64,000 nt of DNA, taken from the NCBI RefSeq assembly GCF_030908465.1, contig NZ_CP133078.1, positions 1,426,001 to 1,490,000 of the forward strand. Reading direction: 5' to 3'. The stretch comes from Anaerotignum sp. MB30-C6. Its GTDB lineage: Bacteria; Bacillota; Clostridia; Lachnospirales; Anaerotignaceae. Positions within the stretch are counted from its first letter, which is position 1, and each line of letters opens with the position of its first letter. Below the pieces are notes generated by a model that ran no database searches, was not told the DNA's origin, and worked only from the letters and a program-made list of their open reading frames with translations. The position numbers and the translations under genes were made by a program. Positions 41,322 through 50,166 of the stretch are shown here, in pieces.

Positions 41322-42953
41322 ATGAGTATGTTTTGTTACCAATGTCAAGAAACTGCAAAAGGTACGGGCTGTGAAGTAAGAGGTGTATGTGGCAAAAACG
41401 AGGAAGTTGCAAAATTGCAAGACTTATTGATTTATGTTACAAAAGGGATTTCTGAGGTGGTTGTGAAAGGCAAGCTGGATGTAAAATCCATAAGTGAAGT
41501 AAATCATGAAGTTTTAAAAAGCCTTTTTATTACCATTACAAATGCTAATTTTGATGGTGATGCAATCGAAGTTCAAATCAATAAGATGATTGGACTTAGA
41601 AATGAGTTGAAAAAACAGGTACATGGTGTTACCTTCGGTGATGCGGCCGCATTTGAAGTGAGTGATAGACCATCTATGTTGGAAAAGGCATCAAAGGTAG
41701 GTGTACTTTCAACCGAAAATGAAGATGTTCGTTCTCTTAGAGAAATGATTATTTACGGTTTAAAAGGTATGGCGGCATATACTCATCATGCCCTTAATAT
41801 CGGCAAAGAGGATATTGATATCAATGCATTTATTTATGAAGCACTTGACGCTACCCTCAATGATTCGCTGTCGGCAGATGATCTTGTGGCATTAACATTA
41901 AAGACAGGCGAGTTTGGTGTTAAGGCCATGGCACTATTAGATGAAGCAAATACTTCTAAGTATGGAAATCCTGAAATCACCAGTGTTAATATTGGTGTTA
42001 GAAATAACCCTGGTATATTAATTTCAGGGCATGACCTTACTGATTTAGAGCAACTAATGGAACAAACAAAAGACACGGGCGTTGATGTTTATACTCATGG
42101 TGAAATGCTTCCAGCACATTACTATCCTTTCTTCAAAAAGTATGACAATTTCGCCGGAAATTACGGCGGTTCCTGGTGGCAGCAAGTTACCGAATTTGAA
42201 CCCTTTAATGGTCCGATTCTGTTTACTACAAACTGTATTGTACCTCCAAGAAGTGAGGAAATCAGAAAAAGAATCTTTACTTCTGGTGCATCGGGTTATC
42301 CTGAATGTCCTCACATCACAGCTGATGAAAATGGTAAAAAGGATTTTTCTGAAATCATTGCCATGGCAAAGCAGTGTAAGCCTCCTGTAGAAATTGAATC
42401 AGGCAGTATTGTTGGCGGCTTTGCACATAATCAAGTTTTTGCTCTTGCAGACAAAGTGGTGGATGCAGTAAAATCCGGAGCAATTAAAAAGTTCTTTGTT
42501 ATGGCAGGCTGTGATGGCAGAATGAAATCCCGTGAGTATTACACTGAGTTTGCGAAAAAACTCCCTAAGGATACAGTTATTCTTACTGCGGGATGTGCAA
42601 AGTTCCGTTATAATAAACTTGAGCTAGGAGATATTGGTGGTATTCCAAGAGTTCTTGATGCTGGGCAATGTAATGACTCTTATTCTCTTGTAGTAATCGC
42701 ACTGAAGCTAAAAGAAATATTTGAACTTGAGGATGTTAACGACCTGCCGATTGCATATAATATTGCTTGGTATGAGCAAAAAGCCGTAATTGTATTACTT
42801 GCATTGCTTTATTTAGGTGTTAAAAATATTCACCTTGGTCCTTCGTTGCCGGGATTTTTATCTCCTAACGTTGCAAAGGTTCTTGTTGAGAAGTTTGGCA
42901 TCGCAGGTATTGGACAAGTTGAAGATGATATTAAGTTGTTTATGGGCGAATAA
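41322..42953 (+). CDS. hcp: Hybrid cluster protein 2
   Basis: 543 residues, the usual length for the clostridial class. Cysteines in [15 protein letters not shown]...RGVCGK, and hybrid-cluster ligands in [57 protein letters not shown]. It is highly similar to the first hcp over its whole length but ends without the DUF1858 domain. AAAGGAGGG precedes the ATG; rubredoxin is immediately upstream. Two hcp copies in one window suggest strong exposure to NO or hydroxylamine. Confidence 0.93.
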   Translation: MSMFCYQCQETAKGTGCEVRGVCGKNEEVAKLQDLLIYVTKGISEVVVKGKLDVKSISEVNHEVLKSLFITITNANFDGDAIEVQINKMIGLRNELKKQVHGVTFGDAAAFEVSDRPSMLEKASKVGVLSTENEDVRSLREMIIYGLKGMAAYTHHALNIGKEDIDINAFIYEALDATLNDSLSADDLVALTLKTGEFGVKAMALLDEANTSKYGNPEITSVNIGVRNNPGILISGHDLTDLEQLMEQTKDTGVDVYTHGEMLPAHYYPFFKKYDNFAGNYGGSWWQQVTEFEPFNGPILFTTNCIVPPRSEEIRKRIFTSGASGYPECPHITADENGKKDFSEIIAMAKQCKPPVEIESGSIVGGFAHNQVFALADKVVDAVKSGAIKKFFVMAGCDGRMKSREYYTEFAKKLPKDTVILTAGCAKFRYNKLELGDIGGIPRVLDAGQCNDSYSLVVIALKLKEIFELEDVNDLPIAYNIAWYEQKAVIVLLALLYLGVKNIHLGPSLPGFLSPNVAKVLVEKFGIAGIGQVEDDIKLFMGE

Positions 42954-42975
42954 TTCGTAATGATATTTTAAATTA

Positions 42976-43017
42976 AAAGCAAAGATTCTGACTAGCATTT
43001 GGAATCTTTGCTTTTTT
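42976..43017 (+). terminator. Terminator after hcp 2
   Basis: AAAGCAAAGATTC pairs with GAATCTTTGCTTT then T6. From here to 43361 there is AT-rich DNA with no gene; TATACT at 43323-43328 is a probable -10 for the agr regulator. Confidence 0.85.
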
Positions 43018-43361
43018 ATATTTGCAATATAATTTTTTTGTTAGCCATTTCCAAGAACGCTTTAGACGACACTGAAAATGGAAACATTCAAAAAACCTTT
43101 CGCAAAACTTTTCATGTTCCCAGTACATTCTTTGGAGGCGATGAGCAAAATTAAAAAATATGATTTTGATTATAAGTTAAGATAAATTTACTTAAACAAG
43201 ACTTCTGATAAAATCGTCAAATTATTCTTGTCAAACCTTAGAACCTATATTAGTAACATTAAAAAATTAAGGGCATTTTAGAAAATTATTATTCATTAAA
43301 TAGCAAATAAATCATTATATGTTATACTAAAAATAATTATGAATCGGGGGGAGAGGCTTGT

Positions 43362-44090
43362 ATGTTACGAATTGCGATATGTGATGATGACCAATTTATT
43401 TGCTCAGAAATCGAAAAAATGATATTATCCTATAAAAAAGAATTTTACATTAAAGTGGAAATTGATGTTTTTTTCTCAGGAGAACGATTGATACATTTTA
43501 TACAAAATGAACATTCATATGACTTGATTTTCTTAGATATTGAACTTGGTACTATAACTGGTGTAGATGTTGGAAGACAAATTCGAAATGGATTTGATGA
43601 TCATTTGAGTAAAATTGTTTTTATATCTGCAAAAACAGGTTATGAAATGGAGCTTTTTGATGTGCAACCAATGAACTTCTTGAAAAAACCTATTGATAAG
43701 GAAAAATTACTTGGGTGCCTAAAACTTGCTGCAAAAATTATAGAAAAAGAGAATAAGTATTTTGAATATCAAACACAACAGACAATAAATAAAGTGAACT
43801 TCCAGGATATTTTGTATCTTGAAAGTAAATTAAAAAAAGTAAAAATTGTTACGGTACAGGGAAATGACTTTTTTAATGGTAGCTTAGAAAAAACAATTCA
43901 GTTATTGCCCCCAATTTTTGTTCGTTCACATGGTTCATTCGTTGTCAATTTTAATCATATTGAAAAAATATCCAAAGATGAGATAGTTATGACGAATGGA
44001 CAGGCTATTCCGGTTAGTAGAAGATATTTTAAAAGATTACAGGAAGTACAGTTAGAGATTGCAAAGGAGATTAAAAATGCCAATTTATGA
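43362..44090 (+). CDS. AgrA-like response regulator (LytTR)
   Basis: 242 residues. Receiver domain with acidic pocket CDDD (about 8-11) and phospho-acceptor FLDIELG (about 54), and the conserved Lys in FLKKPID. The C-terminal LytTR DNA-binding domain has YLESKLKKV, FVRSHGSFVVN and VSRRYFKRL. With the kinase that follows (its start lies 14 bases inside this gene) it forms an Agr-type two-component system. GGGGGGAGAGG precedes the ATG. Confidence 0.88.
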   Translation: MLRIAICDDDQFICSEIEKMILSYKKEFYIKVEIDVFFSGERLIHFIQNEHSYDLIFLDIELGTITGVDVGRQIRNGFDDHLSKIVFISAKTGYEMELFDVQPMNFLKKPIDKEKLLGCLKLAAKIIEKENKYFEYQTQQTINKVNFQDILYLESKLKKVKIVTVQGNDFFNGSLEKTIQLLPPIFVRSHGSFVVNFNHIEKISKDEIVMTNGQAIPVSRRYFKRLQEVQLEIAKEIKNANL

Positions 44091-45362
44091 GGCTATTTGT
44101 ATGTTAACCTTACCTTTCCATGTTATAGCTATTTACTTATTGTGTAATGCATTTATGCCGAAAAAAAGATATAGCGGAAAAGTGGAGGTAATTTCATATA
44201 TAAGTTATGCGACATGTGTATCTATTATTTTTTTATTAATTAGGATACCAATTGTAGTATTGCTTGCAAATATTATACTTATTTTTCTTATTTCATTTAA
44301 TTATTCATATCCGAGTATTACTCGTTTTTTAAATACAGTTATCGTTTACATTATTTTAATGATAGCTGAAATTATTCCGTTGGGAATGGTAGGATTTTTT
44401 CATATAAATCCATTTCAAGGCACCCAATTTGATTCTATCGTTGGTATTATTTTGGTTAGGATCGTAACCTTTGTGATGGCTATTAGTGTTTACCGTTTTA
44501 TGAAGCGTAGGAAAAAAGAGTACCGTATACCAAAGCTATATTATGTTATACACATATTTATTTTGTTAGGGACATTATATTTGTTTGTGGTGTCATTGAA
44601 CGCAGAAAACCTGACCTTGTTGCAAATGATAATGAGCAGTGTGATTTTGATGTTAGTGAATGGACTTATACTTTATACAGATGAGAAGTTATACTGTGCT
44701 ATGGTGGTTTATACACAGGAAAATACTTTACACCTGCAAGCACTTGCATATGAAAAGCAAAATGAAACGATGAGACAATCCCTTTCTATCATTCGCTCTT
44801 TGAAACATGATATGAAAAATCATCTGATTACTTTGCAAGCTATGTATGAAAATCAGTCCTTAGAAGGGGTACATTCATATATTTCAAAAATGATGGAAGA
44901 AATGGAGGGTACAACAAATACCTTGGATTCGGGAAATTTTGTAGTGGATAGTATTGTAAATTTTAAGCTGCAAGAAATGAGAATGCTAGATGTAATATTC
45001 AGCTCAATGTAAAAATTCCGTCTGAAATGAATATTTTATCCTATGATCTTACGATTGTGTTAGGTAACTTGCTAGATAATGCATTGACTGCGTTAAAACA
45101 AGTCCCTTCCAAACAGCAGAAGGATTTTCTTTTGCATATGCAATATAATAAAGGCAGCTTGATTATTTTTATGGATAATACATATTCTCATCCATTGTAT
45201 ATAGAAGATGAGACCTATAAAACAACAAAACCGGAAAAATCAAAGCACGGATTGGGTATTTCAAATGTTAAAAATGTAATTTCAAAGTATGATGGAAAGC
45301 TGGAGATAGAACATACAGATTCAAAATTTTCTGTATCTGCACTAATTCCATTTGTAAAATAA
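44077..45362 (+). pseudogene. AgrC-like sensor kinase split by a one-base deletion
   Basis: Start ATG 44077 (AAAGGAG ahead). About six transmembrane segments occupy the first 190 codons, then the histidine box SIIRSLKHDMKNHLITLQAM (HPK10 type). The frame ends at 45012 just after KLQEMRMLDV. One base restored near 44995 (an A-run) gives NIQLNVKIPSEMNILSYD and joins directly to the ATPase half at 45027-45362 (LGNLLDNALTALKQ; KHGLGISNVKNVISKY). Without correction the kinase lacks its ATP-binding domain, so signalling is lost unless the event is a sequencing error. Confidence 0.8.
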
Positions 45363-45429
45363 TTCCACTTATTCCCTTAAAACGACCACATATTCCTTTT
45401 TCTGGCACGAATTTATAAGTGTTGTATAC

Positions 45430-45470
45430 TTAGTCGTATCAAAGGAATGGGGTTAGTCGTATTGAAGGAA
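45430..45470 (+). repeat. Direct repeat upstream of agrD
   Basis: TTAGTCGTATCAAAGGAA (45430-45447) and TTAGTCGTATTGAAGGAA (45453-45470) are 23 bases apart; a degenerate inverted copy (TTCCCTTAAAACGACCA) is at 45372-45388. A TATACT -10 overlaps the first repeat. They may bind the LytTR regulator; the match to its known sites is poor. Confidence 0.5.
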
Positions 45471-45483
45471 AGGGGGTGGCATT

Positions 45484-45630
45484 ATGAAGAAAGCGTTATT
45501 ATATAAATGGAGTAGTGTTCTTACAGCATTTGCAGTTTTAATTACAACATGGAGTGCAAATACAGCATGTACCTTTGTGACACATCAACCAAAGTTACCA
45601 GAAGCAGCAAAAAAATTACGTAAATTCTAA
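45484..45630 (+). CDS. agrD: AgrD-type cyclic lactone autoinducer precursor (intact)
   Basis: 48 residues. Amphipathic N-terminal leader (YKWSSVLTAFAVLITTWSAN), then the core TACTFVTHQPKLPE and charged tail AAKKLRKF, the classic clostridial AgrD layout. The predicted mature peptide is a five-residue thiolactone ring from Cys29 (CTFVT), cut before HQPKLP. GGGGGTGG precedes the ATG. The stop overlaps a 4-codon relic of agrB (ATGTTTAAGAAG then TAA), showing that agrB once followed here. The only intact agrB of the window is at 49108. Confidence 0.88.
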   Translation: MKKALLYKWSSVLTAFAVLITTWSANTACTFVTHQPKLPEAAKKLRKF

Positions 45631-45849
45631 TGTTTAAGAAGTAATAGAAAAAAAGGTTTTAGTTTAAAAAGAAAGAACTTTTAAACGATATTTAAGCAAG
45701 GAAGATTTAAAAAAGGTTATTTTTATTATGCCTTGTATTATCATGTGTTTCGGGTTCTCAACTTAACTCTGTGATGAATCCTTTTATGTTGAGACTGAAA
45801 GAGGTAAGTGTAAAATAATAACTAAAATCAACTTGAAAGGTGGAAAGAT

Positions 45850-46641
45850 ATGAAAAAAATTTTAGGGTTGTTTATGGCTTTTATTCTGACAGTGTCTAGC
45901 TTGGTCGCTGTTTATGCAAATGACTCAGTAAATCCTAGTGAAATTAATGATCCGAATCTTCAGATTTTGCTAAAATCTGGAGCTTATTCAGTTATTGAAT
46001 TACAGCAGCGTTCCTTAGATAAAAATACAATTATTTTAGAACGATACGATGGAACCAGGGCAGTTATTATGAAAGAATCAACTGCCAAAGGAACGAATTA
46101 TCATTTTAGCGAAGATTCCAAAGAATCGAGTATGTTTATTAATAATGAAGGTGTTATTTTTGTTAGCGGAGAAAAAATAGAAGTGACTACATCAGATGTA
46201 GATAGAATATCTAAGAATCAACTAAGATCTACTAGTGAAAATTGGATTACGAGCTTAACGCGATTTGATCCAGGTCCATATAGAGACTATTATACAACGC
46301 AGCAAATTAACATTCCGTTAAATCGAGAAATTGGCTCTTTTGCGCTAAGTCAGTTATTGATTCTTTGTGGTGGAGCGGTACCATCCTTGGCGGCGCTTGA
46401 TGAATATCTTGGCAACCTACAGGATCTTGTTTCTTACTTAGAAGAACTTCAACTTTACACACCAGACACAACACGACTTTATGTGGAAGATGAATATTAT
46501 ATAAGTGAGAATGCATCAACATCAGGAAGACCTTTGATTTACTATTACAAAATTTATCAGACATATTACACAGACTCCTCTTTCTCAACACCATCTGGCT
46601 TTAGCGAGATTATTTATGCGAAACAATTGTTATATGTTTAA
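45850..46641 (+). CDS. Secreted protein, unknown
   Basis: 263 residues with a signal peptide (about 1-23, ending VYANDS). No recognised domain; the mature part is acidic and rich in Tyr and Ser, with DYYTTQQINIPLNREIGSFA and a Tyr-rich C-terminus (YYYKIYQTYYTDSSF). GAAAGGTGG precedes the ATG. It lies between the two agr copies and could be an agr-controlled product, which rests only on position. The gap 45631-45849 holds the agrB relic and otherwise nothing I can assign. Confidence 0.6.
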   Translation: MKKILGLFMAFILTVSSLVAVYANDSVNPSEINDPNLQILLKSGAYSVIELQQRSLDKNTIILERYDGTRAVIMKESTAKGTNYHFSEDSKESSMFINNEGVIFVSGEKIEVTTSDVDRISKNQLRSTSENWITSLTRFDPGPYRDYYTTQQINIPLNREIGSFALSQLLILCGGAVPSLAALDEYLGNLQDLVSYLEELQLYTPDTTRLYVEDEYYISENASTSGRPLIYYYKIYQTYYTDSSFSTPSGFSEIIYAKQLLYV

Positions 46642-46865
46642 TAAGTTTTTGCTTCAACCCATAGAAGAAGTTGGTGAATTATTAGAACACTACCTTGTTT
46701 TAATGTTAGCACAAAAATGTTTGAATATAAATAATATAATCTCTTGTGAAGTTAGTGACTAATTTTACAAGGTTTATAACAATTGCCTTGTGGGCTACTG
46801 TTAAATAGTGGGCTGCAAGGCATATATATTTTGGAAGTAACTTACAGGAACAAGGAGGGAAGAAT

Positions 46866-47207
46866 ATGAAAAATGTACCAATGTTTTTACGTCTAGGCTA
46901 TGGATCAACCTCAGAGATATCGAATTTAGACCCAACAGTTAAACTCAGCTTAGTTCTTTTTGCAGTTGCGGCTATGGTTATTGTTTTTTTTGTGGAATTT
47001 TTACGTAGGAAAGCAAATAATGATACCAGTCCGGATTTTTTTGGCGCAGTTAGTGCTAGGGAGACTATGGTTTTTTTAATTGGATTTGCAATTGTTTTCT
47101 CTTTGTTCCGTTTTTTAAATAATTACTTCATTTCTGTTTTTCCATCAGTACCATTGGGTCTGGTAGCTGGCGCATTATCTTTAAAAATTTATAAAAAATT
47201 TAAATAA
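46866..47207 (+). CDS. Small membrane protein, unknown
   Basis: 113 residues with three hydrophobic segments (about 28-47, 66-85, 88-105). AAGGAGGGAAG precedes the ATG. Unrecognised. It follows the secreted 45850 protein by about 220 bases, in the block inserted between the agr copies; from 47208 to 47431 no gene is visible. Confidence 0.55.
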   Translation: MKNVPMFLRLGYGSTSEISNLDPTVKLSLVLFAVAAMVIVFFVEFLRRKANNDTSPDFFGAVSARETMVFLIGFAIVFSLFRFLNNYFISVFPSVPLGLVAGALSLKIYKKFK

Positions 47208-47542
47208 TATCGGAATTGAATGTAAGCCCCCAGATTGTACAAGATAAAGAATCATTCCTTTTTATGAGTAATATTTAGATTTGATATGCTCTCCTCAAAC
47301 TGGAAGTACTCTCTTTAAACCAGAAGTGGTGCATCTATACATATCCGTCAGATGAGATGAATAATGTTATATTTTTTCAATTATAATAATGGGGCTAATG
47401 GATTCACCAAAGCTGGGTGCTATTGGTATAGTGGTTCCTTTGTCAAGGCAGCCTAAAGTAAATTCTTAATGAACCATTTTTTACCAGTGATTGTTTGTCA
47501 GAAGGAATATACATATTTGTAGGTATGACAAATAATCCTCCA

Positions 47543-48388
47543 TTAAGATGCTACTTTTACCCCATGATAAATTTCATATGGTGTTTTGTAACCATGTGTT
47601 GAATGAGGATGTTCTTCATTATAGGATTTCATAAACTTATTAATACCAGCCCGTAGCTCTCTAGGGGTTTGGTAATGATAAATATAAATATCATCATATT
47701 TAAGTGTTCTAAAGAATCTTTCAACAATGATATTATCTGCCCATCGCCCTTTACCATCCATACTGATTTTGATGCTGTGATGCTTTAAGAGATTAGTATA
47801 TTCAGGGCTAGTAAACTGACTGCCCTGATCACTATTAATAATTTCAGGTACTCCATATATGGCAATAGCCTTTTTAACACAAGCTATTACCGATTCAACT
47901 TGTAATGTGTCCGAAAGCTCATAACCTACTATGTAACGAGAATGCCAGTCAATAATAGCAGTAAGATACATAAAGCTTCTGCCAAGGGGAATGTATGTGA
48001 TATCAATAGACCATACTTGATTAGGCCTATCAATAGTAAGATTACGCAGTAGATAAGGGTAAACCTTATGCTGCTTATTAGGCATTGAAAGGTTTGGTTT
48101 TGGATAGATGGCATAGATTCTCATTTCTTGCATGTAACGTCTCACAAGCTTTCTTCCTACGAAATAGCCTTGCTCTATAAGATGTGCAGATATTCTCCTA
48201 GTTCCCCATGCTGGATGATCCATATGAATACGATCAATAAGATGCTTAATTTTTATTTCACATACAGTAGGGGCTTGTTCTTGGTAGTAAATACTACTAC
48301 GATTAAGCTCAAGGAGTTTACACTGTCTACTGATAGACAGTTTAGGATCGTCCTTTGTAACCAGTTCTTTCTTCCCAGCCATGTCCAA
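47543..48388 (-). CDS. IS3 transposase OrfB (DDE integrase)
   Basis: 281 codons are readable from 48388. The catalytic triad is VWSIDITYI (D), INSDQGSQFTS (D) and IVERFFRTLK (E), with the HTH_21-like SISRQCKLLELNRSSIYY ahead. It overlaps OrfA by about 46 bases and is normally made as an OrfAB fusion by -1 slippage on the A9 run at 48402-48410 (minus strand), which gives KNLIKLLDMAGKKEL across the junction. All visible motifs are intact. Confidence 0.9.
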   Translation of the reverse strand: MDMAGKKELVTKDDPKLSISRQCKLLELNRSSIYYQEQAPTVCEIKIKHLIDRIHMDHPAWGTRRISAHLIEQGYFVGRKLVRRYMQEMRIYAIYPKPNLSMPNKQHKVYPYLLRNLTIDRPNQVWSIDITYIPLGRSFMYLTAIIDWHSRYIVGYELSDTLQVESVIACVKKAIAIYGVPEIINSDQGSQFTSPEYTNLLKHHSIKISMDGKGRWADNIIVERFFRTLKYDDIYIYHYQTPRELRAGINKFMKSYNEEHPHSTHGYKTPYEIYHGVKVAS

Positions 48389-48683
48389 GAGCTTGATCAG
48401 ATTTTTTTTTGAGCCAGTTCACATCTACCGTAAGCTGGCCAATTGTATTATAAAGTTGATCGATTTTCTTTTCGTAGTCAATACGTTCTTGTTCAAAAGA
48501 AGCTTCTTTTTTATTATCAAAGGCACTTGATGCATTAGCTAAAAATTCTTTCTTCCAGTTACGAAGAACATTTGGAGCAATCTCATGCTCAGCAGCTATT
48601 TGATTCAGCTCCTTTTCTTCACGAAGAAGCTCTAGTACAACTTGTATTTTGAATTCTGGTGTAAAACTACGTCTTTTTTTCAT
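48342..48683 (-). CDS. IS3 transposase OrfA
   Basis: 113 residues. HTH of the IS3 OrfA type (FTPEFKIQVVLELLREEKEL, then HEIAPNVLRNWKKEFLANAS), followed by a leucine-rich coiled coil (IDQLYNTIGQLTVDVNWLKK). Binds the ends of the element. A run of nine A near the end provides the -1 frameshift site into OrfB. Confidence 0.9.
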   Translation of the reverse strand: MKKRRSFTPEFKIQVVLELLREEKELNQIAAEHEIAPNVLRNWKKEFLANASSAFDNKKEASFEQERIDYEKKIDQLYNTIGQLTVDVNWLKKKSDQALGHGWEERTGYKGRS

Positions 48684-48998
48684 GTGAATACCGTCCTTTT
48701 TTAGATGTATTTATTATAACAGAATTCACTAAGAAATTTGAAGTAACCTGTCTAGATTACAGGTACCATTATATGGTATTGCATATTCAGTTGTCATTGA
48801 TTATTTATTCAAATACAGAAGTAAATAAAAATTTTTAGAAAAACATCTCTCTTTAAGTGTTTATTAATGTGAAGGGAGATTTGAACCTCCATATTACCAT
48901 CTTTTTTAAATTCATTGCAGCAAATTTAAGCCTTACCCAGTTGGTGATGAATAGTAAAAAAATATATATACTAAATGCAATAAACAGGGGGTGATACG

Positions 48999-49108
48999 AT
49001 GGGTAAATGGAATCTGTATAGATGGAGCAATGTAATTACAGCATTCGCCGTAATTATGACAACATGGAGTGCAAATTGGATGCAGCAAAAATCCTTCGTA
49101 AATTCTAA
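48999..49108 (+). pseudogene. agrD: AgrD copy lacking its autoinducer core
   Basis: From ATG 48999 the leader reads WSNVITAFAVIMTTWSAN, matching the intact AgrD at 45484, but then continues directly into the tail DAAKILRKF in a shifted frame. Between the two conserved flanks the intact gene has 39 bases and this copy has 2, so 37 bases encoding the whole core (Cys ring and HQPKLP) are gone. The tail stop still overlaps the agrB start (TAATG), preserving agrB translation geometry. Confidence 0.88.
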
Positions 49109-49704
49109 TGTTTAAGAAGCAAATGGAAAAACTTACAAATGCACTGATTAAAAATGGTGCAAGCAAAGCAGAGAATAAGGAAATTATTGTCTATGGCTTA
49201 TGCTCTGCTATAGAAATTGGGTTCAATATCATCACTACTCTGGTATTGGGTTTTTTATTTGGACTGGTTCTAGAAGGAATTATATTTCTAATTTCATATG
49301 CATTTCTTCGTACATACGTAGGCGGGTATCATTGCGAGAAAGCAATAAATTGTTATTTTATGTCTTGCGGAATTATAGCATTGGTATTGGCAGCAGTGGA
49401 ATTTACACCAGGGGAAAATACAAAGCTTATTAGTATAGGAATATTGGCTATATCTGTACCATTTATTTTAAAGGTTGCACCTGTAGAGTCAACACATAAG
49501 CCACTTGATTCAGCAGAACGAAAATATTACCGTAAAAAAACCATAATTCATTTAATGATTGAATGTTTTACCATTATTGTTTTATTTCTAGTAGGGATAT
49601 ACAACGTTGCCTATGTGATTTGCCTATGTATTATGATAACAGCGCTATTAGTATTTTTTCAGATGATTCAAATGTTTCTGAAGAATAATAGAAATAATAG
49701 CTGA
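49108..49704 (+). CDS. agrB: AgrB-type peptide-processing membrane protease (intact)
   Basis: 198 residues. The catalytic His is in TYVGGYHCEKAINCY, with Cys downstream (GGYHCEKA about 75), and about five hydrophobic segments. AgrB cuts the AgrD tail and forms the thiolactone. The start overlaps the stop of the degenerate agrD. The intact AgrD is 3.6 kb upstream, so the pair would have to act in trans. Confidence 0.88.
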   Translation: MFKKQMEKLTNALIKNGASKAENKEIIVYGLCSAIEIGFNIITTLVLGFLFGLVLEGIIFLISYAFLRTYVGGYHCEKAINCYFMSCGIIALVLAAVEFTPGENTKLISIGILAISVPFILKVAPVESTHKPLDSAERKYYRKKTIIHLMIECFTIIVLFLVGIYNVAYVICLCIMITALLVFFQMIQMFLKNNRNNS

Positions 49705-49852
49705 ACGAAATCAGTAAGTTTTTATACGGCGAAAAATTAAGAAGATTGGATATTACAGAGATCATAAGAGGTAAAGAATTAATTATAGATATATATTTAT
49801 CTTAGCTTTTCATAGTGTAAATTATAATTTCTTATATTTCCCATATGAAAAT

Positions 49853-49898
49853 GCAGTTCCGGTACTTGAAAAACTCAAGTTGTTGGCACTGCTTTTTT
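49853..49898 (+). terminator. Element B leader terminator T1
   Basis: GCAGTTCCGGTACTTGA pairs imperfectly with TCAAGTTGTTGGCACTGC, then six T. It corresponds to T1 of element A. Between 49705 and here is AT-rich DNA with no gene. Confidence 0.8.
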
Positions 49899-49927
49899 AT
49901 TGCGATTTCTGGATAATATGAGGAATT

Positions 49928-49948
49928 ATGACAGCCATCTTAGGATGA
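49928..49948 (+). CDS. Hexapeptide leader ORF MTAILG (element B)
   Basis: ATG ACA GCC ATC TTA GGA TGA with GAGGA ahead. It differs from the element A hexapeptide at one codon only, while surrounding DNA is more diverged, which argues for selection. Confidence 0.5.
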   Translation: MTAILG

Positions 49949-49967
49949 CCGCCCTCGGCAGGAATAG

Positions 49968-49981
49968 CTCCTTTCAGGAGG
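49968..49981 (+). promoter_or_regulatory. Hairpin hiding the ribosome site of leader ORF 2 (element B)
   Basis: CTCCT-TTC-AGGAG, covering the AGGAGG that serves ATG 49989. Same design as at 12808. Confidence 0.55.
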
Positions 49982-49988
49982 TATTCTT

Positions 49989-50153
49989 ATGTTACACATA
50001 AATTATATTCAAACACAACTTGATATATTTTTACAAGACGCCATGACTTTCCATGAAAAAGTTAGAGCGTCTTTTTTTATTTGGGTGGTAGAGCCAATCT
50101 TGTGTTGTCGTTCCCCTCCTATTTTGAATTTGTCCCTAATAAATTCAAAATAA
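49989..50153 (+). CDS. Leader ORF 2 of element B (54 aa, CCRSPP motif)
   Basis: 54 codons starting MLHINYIQTQLDIFLQ, with AGGAGG ahead. It runs through terminator T2, carries ILCCRSPPILNL near its end, and stops two bases before the GGAGG of the sigma-like gene, inside the hiding hairpin. Apart from CCRSPP, the peptide differs from the element A leader. A regulatory leader peptide is inferred. Confidence 0.55.
   Translation: MLHINYIQTQLDIFLQDAMTFHEKVRASFFIWVVEPILCCRSPPILNLSLINSK
50036..50078 (+). terminator. Element B leader terminator T2 (attenuator)
   Basis: AGACGC...ACTTT pairs with AAAGT...GCGTCT, followed by a run of seven T. It lies inside leader ORF 2, as in element A. Confidence 0.8.
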
Positions 50154-50159
50154 TGGAGG
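50115..50159 (+). promoter_or_regulatory. Hairpin hiding the ribosome site of the sigma-like gene (element B)
   Basis: CCTCC-T-ATTTTGAATTT pairs with AAATTCAAAATAATGGAGG, burying the GGAGG at 50155-50159. The paired bases differ from element A while the fold is kept. Confidence 0.7.
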
Positions 50160-50166
50160 AAAAGAT

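Larger units (their letters stand above)
47432..48768 (-). mobile_element. IS3-family insertion sequence (IS150 group)
   Basis: About 1.34 kb bounded by imperfect inverted repeats: TGGTTCCTTTGTCAAGGCAG at the left and, read inward from the right, TGGTACCTGTAATCTAGACA, with further matches inside (AAATT..CTTA.TGAA). It encodes OrfA and OrfB on the minus strand. I found no clear 3-base target duplication. It sits between the intact agrD and agrB regions and may have mediated their rearrangement. Confidence 0.75.

Noticed and set aside
47429-48771. A 3-base target duplication for the IS3-family element.
   Set aside because: The bases flanking my best ends (TAG and TTA) do not match, so I do not claim one.
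48874-48890. GGGAGATTTGAACCTCC on the plus strand looks like the T-arm of a tRNA on the minus strand.
   Set aside because: No acceptor, D or anticodon arm can be folded from the surrounding DNA, so I do not call a tRNA; at most it is a decayed attachment-site fragment.
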